Below are positions 24,784 to 33,843 of a DNA stretch of 64,000 bases, piece after piece. The stretch spans positions 2,232,001-2,296,000 of the forward strand of contig NZ_CP118574.1 in the NCBI RefSeq assembly GCF_028898845.1, in the 5' to 3' direction. The notes below the pieces were generated by a model. That model worked only from the letters and a program-made list of their open reading frames with translations. It had not been told where the DNA came from and did no database searches. The position numbers and the translations under genes were made by a program. The number at the start of each line of letters is the position of its first letter. The first letter of the stretch is position 1. Source of the stretch: Streptomyces sp. WZ-12. GTDB lineage: Bacteria; Actinomycetota; Actinomycetes; Streptomycetales; Streptomycetaceae.

Positions 24784-26397
24784 ATGACGCCCTCCCGCAC
24801 CACTCTGCGCGCCGCGATCGGCACCCTCTCCGCGGCGGTGCTCGCCACCACCACCCTGACCGTCGCCCCGGCGCACGCCGCGCCGGCACCCGACCGCACC
24901 ACCGCCGCCACCGCCGCCCGCCCGACGGCCACCGGCTCCCCCACCCTGCGGTTCGTCGACATCGCGGGCGCGGGCGGGACCCCCCTCAAGGCGAACGTCT
25001 TCACCCCGGCCGGCGCCGACGCCACCCGGCGCTACCCACTGATCGTGCTCCCCACCAGTTGGGCGATGCCGCAGGTCGAATACCTGGTGCAGGCCCGGAA
25101 GTTGGCCGCCACCGGCTACGTCGTGCTCGGCTACAACTCGCGCGGCTTCTGGCAGTCGGGCGGGCAGATCGAGACCGCCGGGCCGAAGGACATCGCCGAC
25201 GCCTCCAAGGTCATCGACTGGGCGCTGGCGCACACCCCCGCCGACCCGCACGAGGTGGGCATGGCCGGGGTCTCCTACGGCGCCGGCATCAGCCTGCTGG
25301 CCGCCGCGTCCGACAAGCGGATCAAGGCGGTCGCGGCGCTCAGCGGCTGGGCCGACCTGATCGACTCGATCTACAGCGGGCACACCCCGCACCTCCAGGC
25401 CGCCGCGGTGCTCGGCGGCGCGGGCGAGCTGACCGGACGCCCCAGCCCCGAACTCCGGCAGATCCTCAAGGACTTCCTCAGCGCCAACATGGCCAAGGAG
25501 AAAGAGCTGATCGCCTGGGCCCGCAAGCGCTCCCCCGCCACCTACCTGGACCGGATCAACGCCAACGGGGCGGCCATCCTGCTCGGCAACGCCTGGGGCG
25601 ACTCGCTCTTCCCGCCCAATCAGTACGCCGCGTTCTTCGAGAAGCTCAAGGGCCCCAAGCGGCTGGAGTTCCGCCCCGGCGACCACGCCACCGCCGAGGG
25701 GCTGGGACTGCTCGGCCTGCCCAACGACACCTGGAACGACACCGAGCGGTGGTTCGACCACTACCTCAAGGGCGTCGACAACGGCATCGACCGGGAGCCG
25801 CCGGTCCTCCTCAAGTCCCGTTCCACCGGCGCCTACGAGGGCTACAGGAGCTGGCGGGACGTGCCCTCCGCGCACCGCCGGATCGCCCTCGACGGCAGCC
25901 ACCGCATCCGCACCGGCCTCGACTCCGGCGCCGACGGCGGACTGATCTTCCTCTCCAGCATGCTGGACCAGTTCCTCCGGCTGCCGCCGATGGCCTCGAT
26001 CCCGCTGCTGCCCCGTTCGGCGGCCGCCGTCTGGCAGTCCGCGCCGTACCCGAGCGGCCAACGGGTGCGCGGGACCACCCGGTTGCACACCACGGTCACC
26101 AGCACCGCCCCGAGCGGCACCGCCATCGCCTACCTCTACGACGTCGGCCCGCTGGGCCTGGGCAAACTGGTCACCCACGCACCGGTCACCTTCCACGACC
26201 GGACCCCGGGCCGCCCGTTCGGCATCGACCTGGACCTCTTCGCCACCGCCTACGACGTCCCCGCCGGACACCGGCTCGCGGTGGTCGTGGACACCGTCGA
26301 CCCGCTCTACATCGCCCAGAACCCCGACGGCGCCCGGCTGACCTTCTCCTCCCCGGCCGGCGATCCGTCGTATGTGTCGGTACCGGTGCGCGACTGA
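24784..26397 (+). CDS. Secreted CocE/NonD-type (Xaa-Pro dipeptidyl-peptidase-like) hydrolase
   Basis: The 537-aa protein has a Sec signal peptide ending near APAHAA (residue 33). An S15-type alpha/beta-hydrolase domain follows, with nucleophile motif GMAGVSYGAGISLL, and the likely catalytic His is in RPGDHATAEG. The C-terminal domain (GTRL-type beta strands, LYDVGPLGLGKLVTHAPVTF, VPAGHRLAVVVDTVDPLY) is the jelly-roll typical of CocE and X-Pro peptidases. The substrate could be an ester or a proline-containing peptide. Confidence 0.87.
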   Translation: MTPSRTTLRAAIGTLSAAVLATTTLTVAPAHAAPAPDRTTAATAARPTATGSPTLRFVDIAGAGGTPLKANVFTPAGADATRRYPLIVLPTSWAMPQVEYLVQARKLAATGYVVLGYNSRGFWQSGGQIETAGPKDIADASKVIDWALAHTPADPHEVGMAGVSYGAGISLLAAASDKRIKAVAALSGWADLIDSIYSGHTPHLQAAAVLGGAGELTGRPSPELRQILKDFLSANMAKEKELIAWARKRSPATYLDRINANGAAILLGNAWGDSLFPPNQYAAFFEKLKGPKRLEFRPGDHATAEGLGLLGLPNDTWNDTERWFDHYLKGVDNGIDREPPVLLKSRSTGAYEGYRSWRDVPSAHRRIALDGSHRIRTGLDSGADGGLIFLSSMLDQFLRLPPMASIPLLPRSAAAVWQSAPYPSGQRVRGTTRLHTTVTSTAPSGTAIAYLYDVGPLGLGKLVTHAPVTFHDRTPGRPFGIDLDLFATAYDVPAGHRLAVVVDTVDPLYIAQNPDGARLTFSSPAGDPSYVSVPVRD

Positions 26398-26491
26398 CCG
26401 GTACCGCGGCCGCACGGCCCGGTCCTACGTCCGTGGCCGTACGGCCAACGCCCGAAGCGGCCGGCGGGGCACGGTCGTTAGGCTCCCGATC

Positions 26492-26950
26492 ATGCGACCA
26501 CTCCCCCCGCCCCGCGACGCCGCACAGCGCAAACGCGACGCCCTGCACCGCCTGGAGGCGGACGAGGACGCCTGGGTCTCGACCGTCACCGCAGCAGACG
26601 GCGCGCCGACCCTGGTGCCGCTGTCGTTCGTCTGGCACCGCGAGCGCCTGGTGATGTCCACCAAGGGCAGCAACCCCACCGCCCGCAACCTGACCGCGCG
26701 CGGGGAGAGTTGGGTGGCGATCGGCCACACCCGGGACGTGGTGTTGCTGCACTGCACCGTCGAGGTGCTGGCCAACGACGCGCTGCCGCAGGACGCCGCG
26801 GACGCCCTCGCCACCAAGCTGGGCTGGAATCCGCACGGTCGCGCTCCGTGGGTCTTCCTCCGGTTCACCCCGCAACGGATGCTGGTGTGGCGGGAGGAGA
26901 ACGAGCTGCCGGAGCGGGAGCTGATGCGGGACGGCGGCTGGCGGGTCTGA
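26492..26950 (+). CDS. Pyridoxamine 5'-phosphate oxidase-fold (PPOX) protein
   Basis: The 152-aa protein has the split-barrel flavin/F420-binding pattern: DEDAWVSTVTAADGAPTLVPLSFVW, RLVMSTKGSNPTARNL and WVAIGHTRDVVLLHC. Many actinobacterial relatives bind F420 or FMN and reduce small molecules. The ATG at 26492 lies seven bases after TAGGCT (26479-26484), consistent with a leaderless promoter. Confidence 0.83.
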   Translation: MRPLPPPRDAAQRKRDALHRLEADEDAWVSTVTAADGAPTLVPLSFVWHRERLVMSTKGSNPTARNLTARGESWVAIGHTRDVVLLHCTVEVLANDALPQDAADALATKLGWNPHGRAPWVFLRFTPQRMLVWREENELPERELMRDGGWRV

Positions 26951-27006
26951 CGCCGCCCGCACCCCGGTCGACGCCCGGAACGCCCCTTTGCGGCATGATC
27001 GTTGTC

Positions 27007-27489
27007 ATGCGACACCGCGATGCACCCCCGCCCGGCCCCCGGCACCCCCACCTGCCGACGACCGAGTCCGCGGTCACCGCGATCCGGGAGATCGCCGAGG
27101 AGCACGGGCTGGAGGTGACGGTCACCGACGACATCGGCGCGGACCAGACCACCCGCCGGACCTCCGCCGGGGCGTTCACCGTGCTCGACCCCGACGGGTC
27201 GCTGCCGCACGAGGCGTTCGTCGAACTCGGCGGCACCCCGGCCGTCACGGTCCAGCTCTACCCCGAGGACGACGCCAGGATCACCGTGGAGGCGGTGGAG
27301 TTCGCCGATGTCCCGCGCGACGCCGTGCCGGCGTTCCTGCGCGCCGTGCACGGCGATCTGGCCTACGTCAAGAGCCGGTTCTTCCCGCCGGGGCAATGGC
27401 TGGTGGTGCCGCTGCCCGGCGACGAGACCTACAAGGAGCTGGTCGGGCGGATGACGCTCACCCCGTGGCTGGCGCGCCGGGTGCGCTGA
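27007..27489 (+). CDS. Conserved hypothetical protein
   Basis: The 160-aa soluble protein has no signal peptide or recognisable domain. It contains IREIAEEHGLEVTVTDDIGAD, FTVLDPDGSLPHEAFVELGG and a C-terminal TYKELVGRMTLTPWLARRVR. ATG 27007 is seven bases after the -10-like CATGAT, matching the leaderless pattern of the previous gene; ATG 26995 in the same frame is an alternative start. Confidence 0.65.
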   Translation: MRHRDAPPPGPRHPHLPTTESAVTAIREIAEEHGLEVTVTDDIGADQTTRRTSAGAFTVLDPDGSLPHEAFVELGGTPAVTVQLYPEDDARITVEAVEFADVPRDAVPAFLRAVHGDLAYVKSRFFPPGQWLVVPLPGDETYKELVGRMTLTPWLARRVR

Positions 27490-27580
27490 ACCGGCGGACG
27501 GGCGGGGCCCGTTCGGGCCGGGACGCCCGGGAGGTGCGCGGCGCCCGGAGCGACCACGGCGTTCAGGGCGTCCGGGGGCG

Positions 27581-28021
27581 TCAGCCCTCCGCGACCTCGG
27601 CGTAGACCTGGGAGAGCTCGGGGGCACCGTCGTCGGCCCACTCATGGCCGGTTGTCACCACGTCGATCTCCCGCCCGGACGCCAGCCGCACCACCGGCTG
27701 CCCGTCCGGTCGGACGTGCCAGACCGTGCCCGGGACCGTGCGCACCAGGACCGTGCCGAGGTAGAGCCCGGCGTCGTTGCCGAGCCAGGGCAGCACCTCG
27801 GGATCGTCCCGCCACACCGGCTGGAGCTGGTCGAGCTCCTCCAACGACCGTACGGAGTCGTCGAGTTCGACGCCTGCGGTGGCCGCCTGGTCGCGCAGCA
27901 GCTCGCACTCGGAGAGCAGCTCGACGACGCTCTCGGGATCCGCGCGCACCGACTCGGCGAGCGGCACCGAGCCGCCCGGGGCGGTGCGCCTACGCCACAT
28001 GTCCAGGAAAGACAGGTTCAT
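27581..28021 (-). CDS. DUF6278-like protein
   Basis: The 146-aa protein starts MNLSFLDMWRR and contains ELLSECELLRDQAATAGVELDDS and DDPEVLPWLGNDAGLYLGTVLVRTVPGTVWHV. This pattern is common in Streptomyces and I associate it with DUF6278. The function is unknown. An in-frame extension to 28147 is Arg/Gly-rich and unlikely to be translated. Confidence 0.75.
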   Translation of the reverse strand: MNLSFLDMWRRRTAPGGSVPLAESVRADPESVVELLSECELLRDQAATAGVELDDSVRSLEELDQLQPVWRDDPEVLPWLGNDAGLYLGTVLVRTVPGTVWHVRPDGQPVVRLASGREIDVVTTGHEWADDGAPELSQVYAEVAEG

Positions 28022-28143
28022 GGTGCGAGGGTCCCACCCGCCCCCGCGCCAGGGCCACAGGCGCGCGGCACGGCGCCGGGGCCCACCCCGCGCCCCCGTG
28101 CGCCTCCCCCGCGCGCCGGAGAGCGCGCCGGCGCGTGATCGGC

Positions 28144-28923
28144 TCACACGTCCAGGTCGACCACCACGGGCGCGTGGTCCGAGGCGCCCTTGCCCTTGCG
28201 CTCCTCGCGGTCGACGTAGGCGTCCGAGACGGCCTTGGCGAACGGCGCGTTGGCGTAGACGAGGTCGATGCGCATACCGCGGTTCTTGGGGAAGGCGAGC
28301 GCGCGGTAGTCCCAGAAGGTGTAGGGCCGGTCGTACTTCAGCGGGCGGGGCACCACGTCCGACAGGCCGGTCTCGCGCAGGGCGGCCAGGGCGGCGCGCT
28401 CGGCCGGCGTGACGTGGGTCAGGCCCTCGAAGACCGCGGGGTCGTAGACGTCCTCGTCGGTCGGCGCGACGTTGAAGTCACCGAGGACGGCGAACGGGCG
28501 GCCGCCGGCCGCGTCCTCGGCGACGGCCGTCTTCAGGGCCTCGAACCAGCCCAGCTTGTAGGCGTAGTGCGCGTGGTCGACCTCACGGCCGTTGGGGACG
28601 TAGACCGACCAGACGCGGGCCGGGCCGCAGGTGGCCGACACGGCGCGGGGCTCCTGGGCACCGTCGTAGTCCGGGCCGCCGGGCAGTCCCTTGACCACGT
28701 CCGCCAGGCCGACCCGGGAGAGCAGGGCGACGCCGTTCCACCGGCCGTCGGCGTTGACCGCGGCCTCGTAGCCCAGCTCGCGCAGCGGTTCGTAGGGGAA
28801 CTGGGCGTCGGAGCACTTGGTCTCCTGGACGCACAGCACGTCCGTGCCGGACTGCTCCAGCCAGGCCAGCAGCCTCGGGAGGCGGGCGGTGATCGAGTTG
28901 ACGTTCCAGGTCGCGATGCGCAT
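28144..28923 (-). CDS. xthA: Exodeoxyribonuclease III
   Basis: The 259-aa protein is an exonuclease III/AP endonuclease of the EEP fold. It shows MRIATWNVNSI, the metal-binding Glu in CVQETKCSD, YVPNGREVDHAHY, GDFNVAPTDEDVYDP with catalytic Asp and Asn, and the terminal KGKGASDHAPVVVDLD with the catalytic Asp-His. It cuts abasic sites and degrades DNA 3' ends in base-excision repair. The start at 28923 gives the family's exact N-terminus. Confidence 0.95.
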   Translation of the reverse strand: MRIATWNVNSITARLPRLLAWLEQSGTDVLCVQETKCSDAQFPYEPLRELGYEAAVNADGRWNGVALLSRVGLADVVKGLPGGPDYDGAQEPRAVSATCGPARVWSVYVPNGREVDHAHYAYKLGWFEALKTAVAEDAAGGRPFAVLGDFNVAPTDEDVYDPAVFEGLTHVTPAERAALAALRETGLSDVVPRPLKYDRPYTFWDYRALAFPKNRGMRIDLVYANAPFAKAVSDAYVDREERKGKGASDHAPVVVDLDV

Positions 28924-28953
28924 ATCGGTAAACCTACCGCCCGGCACCGACAG

Positions 28954-29595
28954 TCAGCCCACCTCGGTGTGGGCGCCCGGCGCGAGGCGGTCGTGGCCGG
29001 CCCCGCCGAGCTTTTCGATCATGCCGTCGTAGACCGGGCGGGCGTGGTCCTGGAGCAGGCTGTCGTGGATGTCGACGGACCGGCGCGGGGCGACCGCGCG
29101 GACGTAGTCGATGACCTCGGCGATCTTGTTCCAGGGGGCGTGGACCGGGAGCAGCAGGGTGTCGACGCTGCGGCCCTCGGGGACGGTGAGCGCGTCGCCG
29201 GGGTGGAAGACGGCGCCGCCGTCCAGGAGGAAGCCGACGTTGGTGATCCGCGGGATGTCCGGGTGGATCACCGCGTGCATCTGCCCGTGCACCTCGACCT
29301 CGAAGCCGGCGGCGGTGAAGGCGTCGCCCTCGCCGACGGTGTGCACCCGGCCGGGGAAGGCCGCGGAGATCTGCCCCGCGGCGCTCGCCAGGGTCCAGAT
29401 CTCGGCCGCCGGATTGGCCTCCATGGCCCGGCGCAGCCGCTCCTCGTTGAAGTGGTCCATGTGCTCGTGCGTCACCAGGATCGCGTCCGCGCCGACGGCC
29501 GCGTCCTCCTCGCTGAACACCCCCGGGTCGATGACCAGCGTTTGCCCGTCCTTCACGATCCGAACGCAGGCGTGGGTCTTCTTGGTGAGTTCCAT
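28954..29595 (-). CDS. MBL-fold metal-dependent hydrolase (UlaG/RomA-like)
   Basis: The 213-aa protein starts MELTKKTHACVRI. It has the metallo-beta-lactamase metal motif THEHMDHFN (HxHxDH), a second His region at HGQMHAVIHPD, and GGAVFHPGDALTVP with the bridging Asp. It is of the YtnP/UlaG-like short type. The physiological substrate is unknown. It lies 30 bases from the exonuclease III gene in the same direction. Confidence 0.87.
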   Translation of the reverse strand: MELTKKTHACVRIVKDGQTLVIDPGVFSEEDAAVGADAILVTHEHMDHFNEERLRRAMEANPAAEIWTLASAAGQISAAFPGRVHTVGEGDAFTAAGFEVEVHGQMHAVIHPDIPRITNVGFLLDGGAVFHPGDALTVPEGRSVDTLLLPVHAPWNKIAEVIDYVRAVAPRRSVDIHDSLLQDHARPVYDGMIEKLGGAGHDRLAPGAHTEVG

Positions 29596-29656
29596 GGGGC
29601 CATTTTGCCGCGCGCGGCGGCGGCGCGGGCGGGCTGTGGACAACGGCCGCGTCCGC

Positions 29657-30928
29657 TCAGCCCTCGGGGGTCGTCTCCTCCTCGATGACCTTCTTGGCCA
29701 CCGCGAAGGCGGAGTTGGCGGCCGGGACACCGCAGTAGACCGCGGTCTGCAGCAGGATCTCCTTGATCTCCATGGGGGTGAGGCCGTTGCGCAGCGCGGC
29801 GCGGGTGTGCAGGGCGAGCTCCTCGCTGTGGCCGCGGGCGACCAGCGCGGTGAGCGTGATGATGCTGCGGGTGCGACGGTCCAGGCCGGGCCGGGTCCAG
29901 ATCTCGCCCCAGGCGTAGCGGGTGATGAAGTCCTGGAAGTCGGCGTTGAAGTCGTCGGTGCCGGCCTCCACCCGGTCCACGTGGGCGTCGCCGAGCACCT
30001 CGCGGCGGACCTTGATGCCCTGCTCGTACGTGCCGCCGCGGACCTGGGCGGGCTGCGTCAGTCCGGACTCGATGGCGGCCGGGGCGTGGGTCGGCATCGG
30101 CGGCGCTATCTGCGGCTTGGGGGCGGCCGCGCCGATGGCGGGCGTCCCGGGGCCGGGCTTGTCGTGCCAGGCGGTGCTGAAGTGCCGGATGAGCAGTTCG
30201 CTGACGGCCGCGGGCTGCTCGACGGGGGCCAGGTGCGAGGTGCCCGGGACCATCGCCAGGCTGGCGTCCGGTATCCCGGCGACCAGGGTGCGGGCGTCGG
30301 TGGTGGGCGTGACCGTGTCCTCGGAACCGGCGACGACAAGGGTGGGCACACCCACCCGGCCCAGGGAGGACCGCACGTCGTAAGCGGCCAGTGCCTCGCA
30401 GGCCGCGATGTAGCAACCGGGGTCGGTGGTCCGCACCATCTGGACGGCCCACTCGACGATGGCGCCCTGGGCGCCGGCGAAGCCCGCGGTGAACCAGTGC
30501 TCGGGCGCGGTGCGGGCGATCGGGTCGAGCCCGTTGGTGCGGATCACCACCCCACGCTGCCGCCACGCGTCGGCGGTGCCGTAGCGCGGGGAGGTGGACA
30601 CCAGCGCGAGGGAGGTGACGCGGTAGGGGCGGGTGAGGGCCAGTTGCGTGCCGATGGCGCCGCCGAGGTCGCAGCCGGCGTAGCCGAACCGCTCCACGCC
30701 CAGGCCGTCGAGGGTCGCGACCAGCCGGTCGGCGAGTTCGGCGACGGAGTTGGCCGCGTGGGCGGGCGATCCGCCGTGGCCGGGCAGGTCGAAGCGGATG
30801 ACGCGCCATTGGCGGGTCAGCTCGGGGATCTGACGGTCCCACATGTGCCATGTGGTACCCAGGGCGGCACCCAGAACCAGGACTGGGGCGTCTTCTGGCC
30901 CGTCAGAGCGGTACTGGAGGGTGCGCAT
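29657..30928 (-). CDS. pcaL: 3-oxoadipate enol-lactonase / 4-carboxymuconolactone decarboxylase fusion
   Basis: The 423-aa protein fuses two steps of the protocatechuate branch of the beta-ketoadipate pathway. Residues 1-255 are an alpha/beta-hydrolase lactonase with acid AGSEDTVTP and His VPGTSHLAP. Residues 300-420 are the decarboxylase (YAWGEIWTRPGLDRRTRSI, GHSEELALHTRAALRNGL, YCGVPAANSAFAVAKK). Oddly, the nucleophile elbow reads AGCDLGGA: Asp sits where Ser is expected. Start choice is ATG 30928 (MRTLQYRSD) or GTG 30943. In Streptomyces pcaL usually closes a pca operon; here a mobile-element fragment begins about 20 bases upstream and no other pca gene is present. Confidence 0.9.
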   Translation of the reverse strand: MRTLQYRSDGPEDAPVLVLGAALGTTWHMWDRQIPELTRQWRVIRFDLPGHGGSPAHAANSVAELADRLVATLDGLGVERFGYAGCDLGGAIGTQLALTRPYRVTSLALVSTSPRYGTADAWRQRGVVIRTNGLDPIARTAPEHWFTAGFAGAQGAIVEWAVQMVRTTDPGCYIAACEALAAYDVRSSLGRVGVPTLVVAGSEDTVTPTTDARTLVAGIPDASLAMVPGTSHLAPVEQPAAVSELLIRHFSTAWHDKPGPGTPAIGAAAPKPQIAPPMPTHAPAAIESGLTQPAQVRGGTYEQGIKVRREVLGDAHVDRVEAGTDDFNADFQDFITRYAWGEIWTRPGLDRRTRSIITLTALVARGHSEELALHTRAALRNGLTPMEIKEILLQTAVYCGVPAANSAFAVAKKVIEEETTPEG

Positions 30929-30955
30929 CGCTATCTCACTCACGCCCCGCACGGT

Positions 30956-31399
30956 CTCACATCTCACCTGCAGTCCTACCGCCAGGGCCAGAAAGTCTGG
31001 GGGGATGCGGGCATGGACGCGATGTGGTCCGCCTCCACCATCAAGGTCATCGGCTCCGGCATCGACGACCCCGACTTCGCCGACAAGCTGTCCCGGTTGA
31101 TCGGCGACCACGACGTGGAGACCACCTCCACCTCGCACTCCGAGTCGGGCAAGTCGACCTCGATCAGCATGCGGCAGGAGCGGATCCTGCCCGCCGACGC
31201 CATCCGCGCCCTGCCCAAGGGAACCGCCCTGTGCCTCGCCACCGGCATGCGCGCGGCCATGCTCGACCTACGCCCCTGGTACCTCGACCCGGGCGCCGAC
31301 GAACTCTCCGCCGCCTCCGCCCGCGCCTCGAAGGCAATCACCGACCGCGCCCTGGCCAAACACGAGCCCCAGCAGGGTGACTACGGCACCGCCGCATAA
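30956..31399 (+). pseudogene. TraG/VirD4-type coupling protein, C-terminal fragment
   Basis: The open frame from about 30956 encodes SHLQSYRQGQKVWGDAGMDAMWSAS and continues VIGSGIDDPDFADKLSRLIGDHDVETTS to a Pro/Trp-rich end. This is the TraM-recognition C-terminal part of conjugative coupling ATPases, which hand DNA to the transfer channel. The Walker A and B domains (about 400 residues upstream) are missing, because the sequence runs straight into the upstream region of pcaL. The remaining piece has ATG 31013 but cannot be a working ATPase. Confidence 0.75.
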
Positions 31400-31468
31400 C
31401 CCCGCCCCCTCTCGCTCCCTTTCTCGGAGACAGCTATTCCCGCATACGAACCTCACGACCTTGACGAC

Positions 31469-31954
31469 ATGACCAGCGCCGAAGCCCTCGACGCCGTCCT
31501 CGACGACCTGCGCACCTACCGGGTCGACCCCGGCGCCGCCGGCCACTTCACCGCCATGCGCCAAGTCGACCTCCTGGGGCATCTCGCGGTGCGGCTCACC
31601 GCCGACGCCTATCACATCTTCACCGGCGACATCGAGGCCACCAATCCCACCGAGGAAGCCCTGGTCTCCAGCCAGGTGGCGGCCGCGGTCGGCCGCTCGC
31701 TGGCCCATTACACCCAGGCCCTGCCCGCCCTGACCAAGGCCAGCGACCGCACCAACCACACCAGCCTCAAACGCCAGTTGGAGGGGCTCACCCACCACTC
31801 CGCTCTGCGGCGCCATCTCGACGCCGCACAACGAACGCTCGACGAGGCGCGGGCCATACAGACGGGCGTCACGCCACTCCCCACGAACACCGCGGAGTCA
31901 CCCCTCGCGCAACCTCCCACCCCGCCCAACAAGCCTCACGGGCGCGGCCGGTAG
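31469..31954 (+). CDS. Mobile-block hypothetical protein, paralogue of the next gene's C-terminal domain
   Basis: The 161-aa helical protein (AVLDDLRTYRVDPGAAGH, QVDLLGHLAVRLTADAY, HYTQALPALTKASD) aligns with the last 130 residues of the protein encoded at 31973-33037. The function is unknown. The frame is open before ATG 31469, and GGAGA at 31426-31430 lies five bases from an in-frame ATT at 31436, so translation might begin there. The C-terminus is Pro-rich. Confidence 0.6.
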   Translation: MTSAEALDAVLDDLRTYRVDPGAAGHFTAMRQVDLLGHLAVRLTADAYHIFTGDIEATNPTEEALVSSQVAAAVGRSLAHYTQALPALTKASDRTNHTSLKRQLEGLTHHSALRRHLDAAQRTLDEARAIQTGVTPLPTNTAESPLAQPPTPPNKPHGRGR

Positions 31955-31972
31955 CCCGCGCAATTCCACGAC

Positions 31973-33037
31973 ATGGCCCTCTTCGACCACCACGACATCG
32001 TCCTTGGCACCTCCGACGACGGACACCCCTTCCTCACCGTCAACACCGCCACTCCCCACGCGCACCGCCTCCTGATCGACCGCGGCTTCGCCCCCTACGC
32101 GCACCGCGGACGCACGCTGTACTTCCCCCGCCTCGATGTCCCGTTCGCCGAAGCCCACCGCCTCACCGAACAAGCCGCCGAGGAGGTGTGCCTGGTCGGG
32201 TCGACTCCGCTGAGCAGCATCGCGGACCTGCGCTGGACCACATACGCCGTAGCGCCAGGCTCCGTGCTGGAACCCGCCGTGCGCCTGTATGCCGAGCACC
32301 TCCCGGTCACCGTCACCGTCCACGACCGCGCCCCCGCGATCCGCCGCGCCCTGGCCGACGCGGAGTTCCAACCCACCCCGTGGGGATACGTCCTGCCCGC
32401 AGACATGGACGAGGAGGACCAGGCGCAGGCGTGCCAGCAACTTCACGGGGACCTGTGGGGGCTGGATCTGCCTTCCGAAACCCGCCTGGGCGTTCCCAGT
32501 CCCGCCTCACTGCCGCAACTCCCCTACTCCGGCGTCTCCCGAACGCACCCCTGGACTGCCGCGCATATCGAGGGCGATCGCCCCGCCGAAGCGCTCCGGG
32601 CTGTCCTCGACCACGTCACCACCCACGCGATCGAGCCCGGAGCCGAAGGGCTCTGCCGTCTAGAAGAACGCATCGACCTGCTCAGCCAACTCGTCTACCG
32701 GTTCGCCAGCCGCGCCGTGCACCAGGCGCAGCCAGGCAGCGGGCAAAGTCCGCTCACCTCCGAGAAGTCCGTCACGGACCTCAGCATCGCCGCGGGGTCC
32801 CTCGCCACCGCCCTGTCCGACTACGCCTCGGCCCTTCCCGCGCTCGCAGCGCTGTCCGCACAACCTCAGCCCACTGCGGCAACAGCGGCTCTGCACAAGG
32901 ACCTTGACCGGACTCTCCGCCAGGCGCACAGGCACCTCGAAGGCGCGCTGCACGCCCTCACCCCACCGACGTCGGCCCAGACGACTGCGCCCCCGCCGAG
33001 GAAGCCCGACGGCCCAACCCACCGCCGGACCCGCTGA
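31973..33037 (+). CDS. Mobile-block hypothetical protein, two-domain
   Basis: In the 354-aa protein residues 1-190 form a mixed domain (HDIVLGTSDDGHPFLTVNTATP, ALADAEFQPTPWGYVLPAD). The second part (AVLDHVTTHAIEPGAEGL, RIDLLSQLVYRFASRAV, ALSDYASALPALAAL) matches the whole protein of the preceding gene. I recognise no enzymatic motif. It lies 18 bases after the previous gene and is probably in one operon with it. Confidence 0.6.
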   Translation: MALFDHHDIVLGTSDDGHPFLTVNTATPHAHRLLIDRGFAPYAHRGRTLYFPRLDVPFAEAHRLTEQAAEEVCLVGSTPLSSIADLRWTTYAVAPGSVLEPAVRLYAEHLPVTVTVHDRAPAIRRALADAEFQPTPWGYVLPADMDEEDQAQACQQLHGDLWGLDLPSETRLGVPSPASLPQLPYSGVSRTHPWTAAHIEGDRPAEALRAVLDHVTTHAIEPGAEGLCRLEERIDLLSQLVYRFASRAVHQAQPGSGQSPLTSEKSVTDLSIAAGSLATALSDYASALPALAALSAQPQPTAATAALHKDLDRTLRQAHRHLEGALHALTPPTSAQTTAPPPRKPDGPTHRRTR

Positions 33038-33060
33038 CCCCTACTCCCCAAACCCCGCCC

Positions 33061-33798
33061 TTGGACCAGCCCCCCTTGGACCACTACCTCTCCCCCTCCC
33101 GCATCCTCGTTTCCCCGCAGCATGTGGCCGGCGAAGGCAACAGCCTCACCACCCTCAAAGCACTCAAGGACCGGGCCCCCGGCTGGAGCCTCCAGTCACA
33201 CACCGATACCGGGGAGATCTGCCTGACCTCTCCGGACGGCGCCATCACGTTCAGATACCACGCGCTGGCCACCGCCCCCGAGCCCCGCTGGACTGCCGCC
33301 CACACCGGCCCCCGCCCCTGGACCGCGACCCTCTCGTGCCACACGCCGCGCGAGTTGGCCCACGCCCTGTTGGACCCCCTGACGCGCCTTCCCTGCGAAC
33401 TCGACCACGGCATACGACCGTTGGACGAGATGGGCGAGGATTTCCATGCAGCACGTTGGAGGCGCACCGCGTACGGCACACGGACCGTGTTCCTCTCCCC
33501 CGACCGCCTGTGCACCCTGTCCCACACCCCGCACGAGGAAACCGCCTGGCGGATCGAGACCCAGGCACCGCACAGCGACGACTCCGAACGCTGGCACCTG
33601 TCCCTGAGCCGCAACGCTCCGCCGCAACTCGCTCGCAGCGTCATCCATCAACTCCTGCGAGACGAGCCCGTCATACGGCACCCGCGCGAGATCCCCCACC
33701 GCCTGCACCGCTACGCCGACATCGCCCCCATCGCCGACCTGTCCGGGCCGCCACCTCCTCCGCATGCCCCAACGCCCCCGCCAGGCCGCAGCCGATAG
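33061..33798 (+). CDS. DUF317-domain protein
   Basis: The 245-aa protein shows the DUF317 pattern: an N-terminal VSPQHVAGEGNSL, then TLKALKDRAPGWSLQSHTDTGEICLTSPDGAITFRYH, a WTAAHTGPRPWTATLSCHTPRELAHALLDPL segment and a second related half. DUF317 proteins are abundant on Streptomyces plasmids and integrative elements; their role is unknown. The start is a TTG at 33061 or 33076; no ATG or GTG precedes the conserved region. Confidence 0.7.
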   Translation: MDQPPLDHYLSPSRILVSPQHVAGEGNSLTTLKALKDRAPGWSLQSHTDTGEICLTSPDGAITFRYHALATAPEPRWTAAHTGPRPWTATLSCHTPRELAHALLDPLTRLPCELDHGIRPLDEMGEDFHAARWRRTAYGTRTVFLSPDRLCTLSHTPHEETAWRIETQAPHSDDSERWHLSLSRNAPPQLARSVIHQLLRDEPVIRHPREIPHRLHRYADIAPIADLSGPPPPPHAPTPPPGRSR

Positions 33799-33843
33799 CC
33801 GAAGAAGGTCCCCATCCCCCAACGCGCCACACTGGCCGAGCAG

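Noticed and set aside
30900..31020. tRNA gene or att core at the left edge of the mobile block.
   Set aside because: No cloverleaf or matching direct repeat could be found by eye at either edge.
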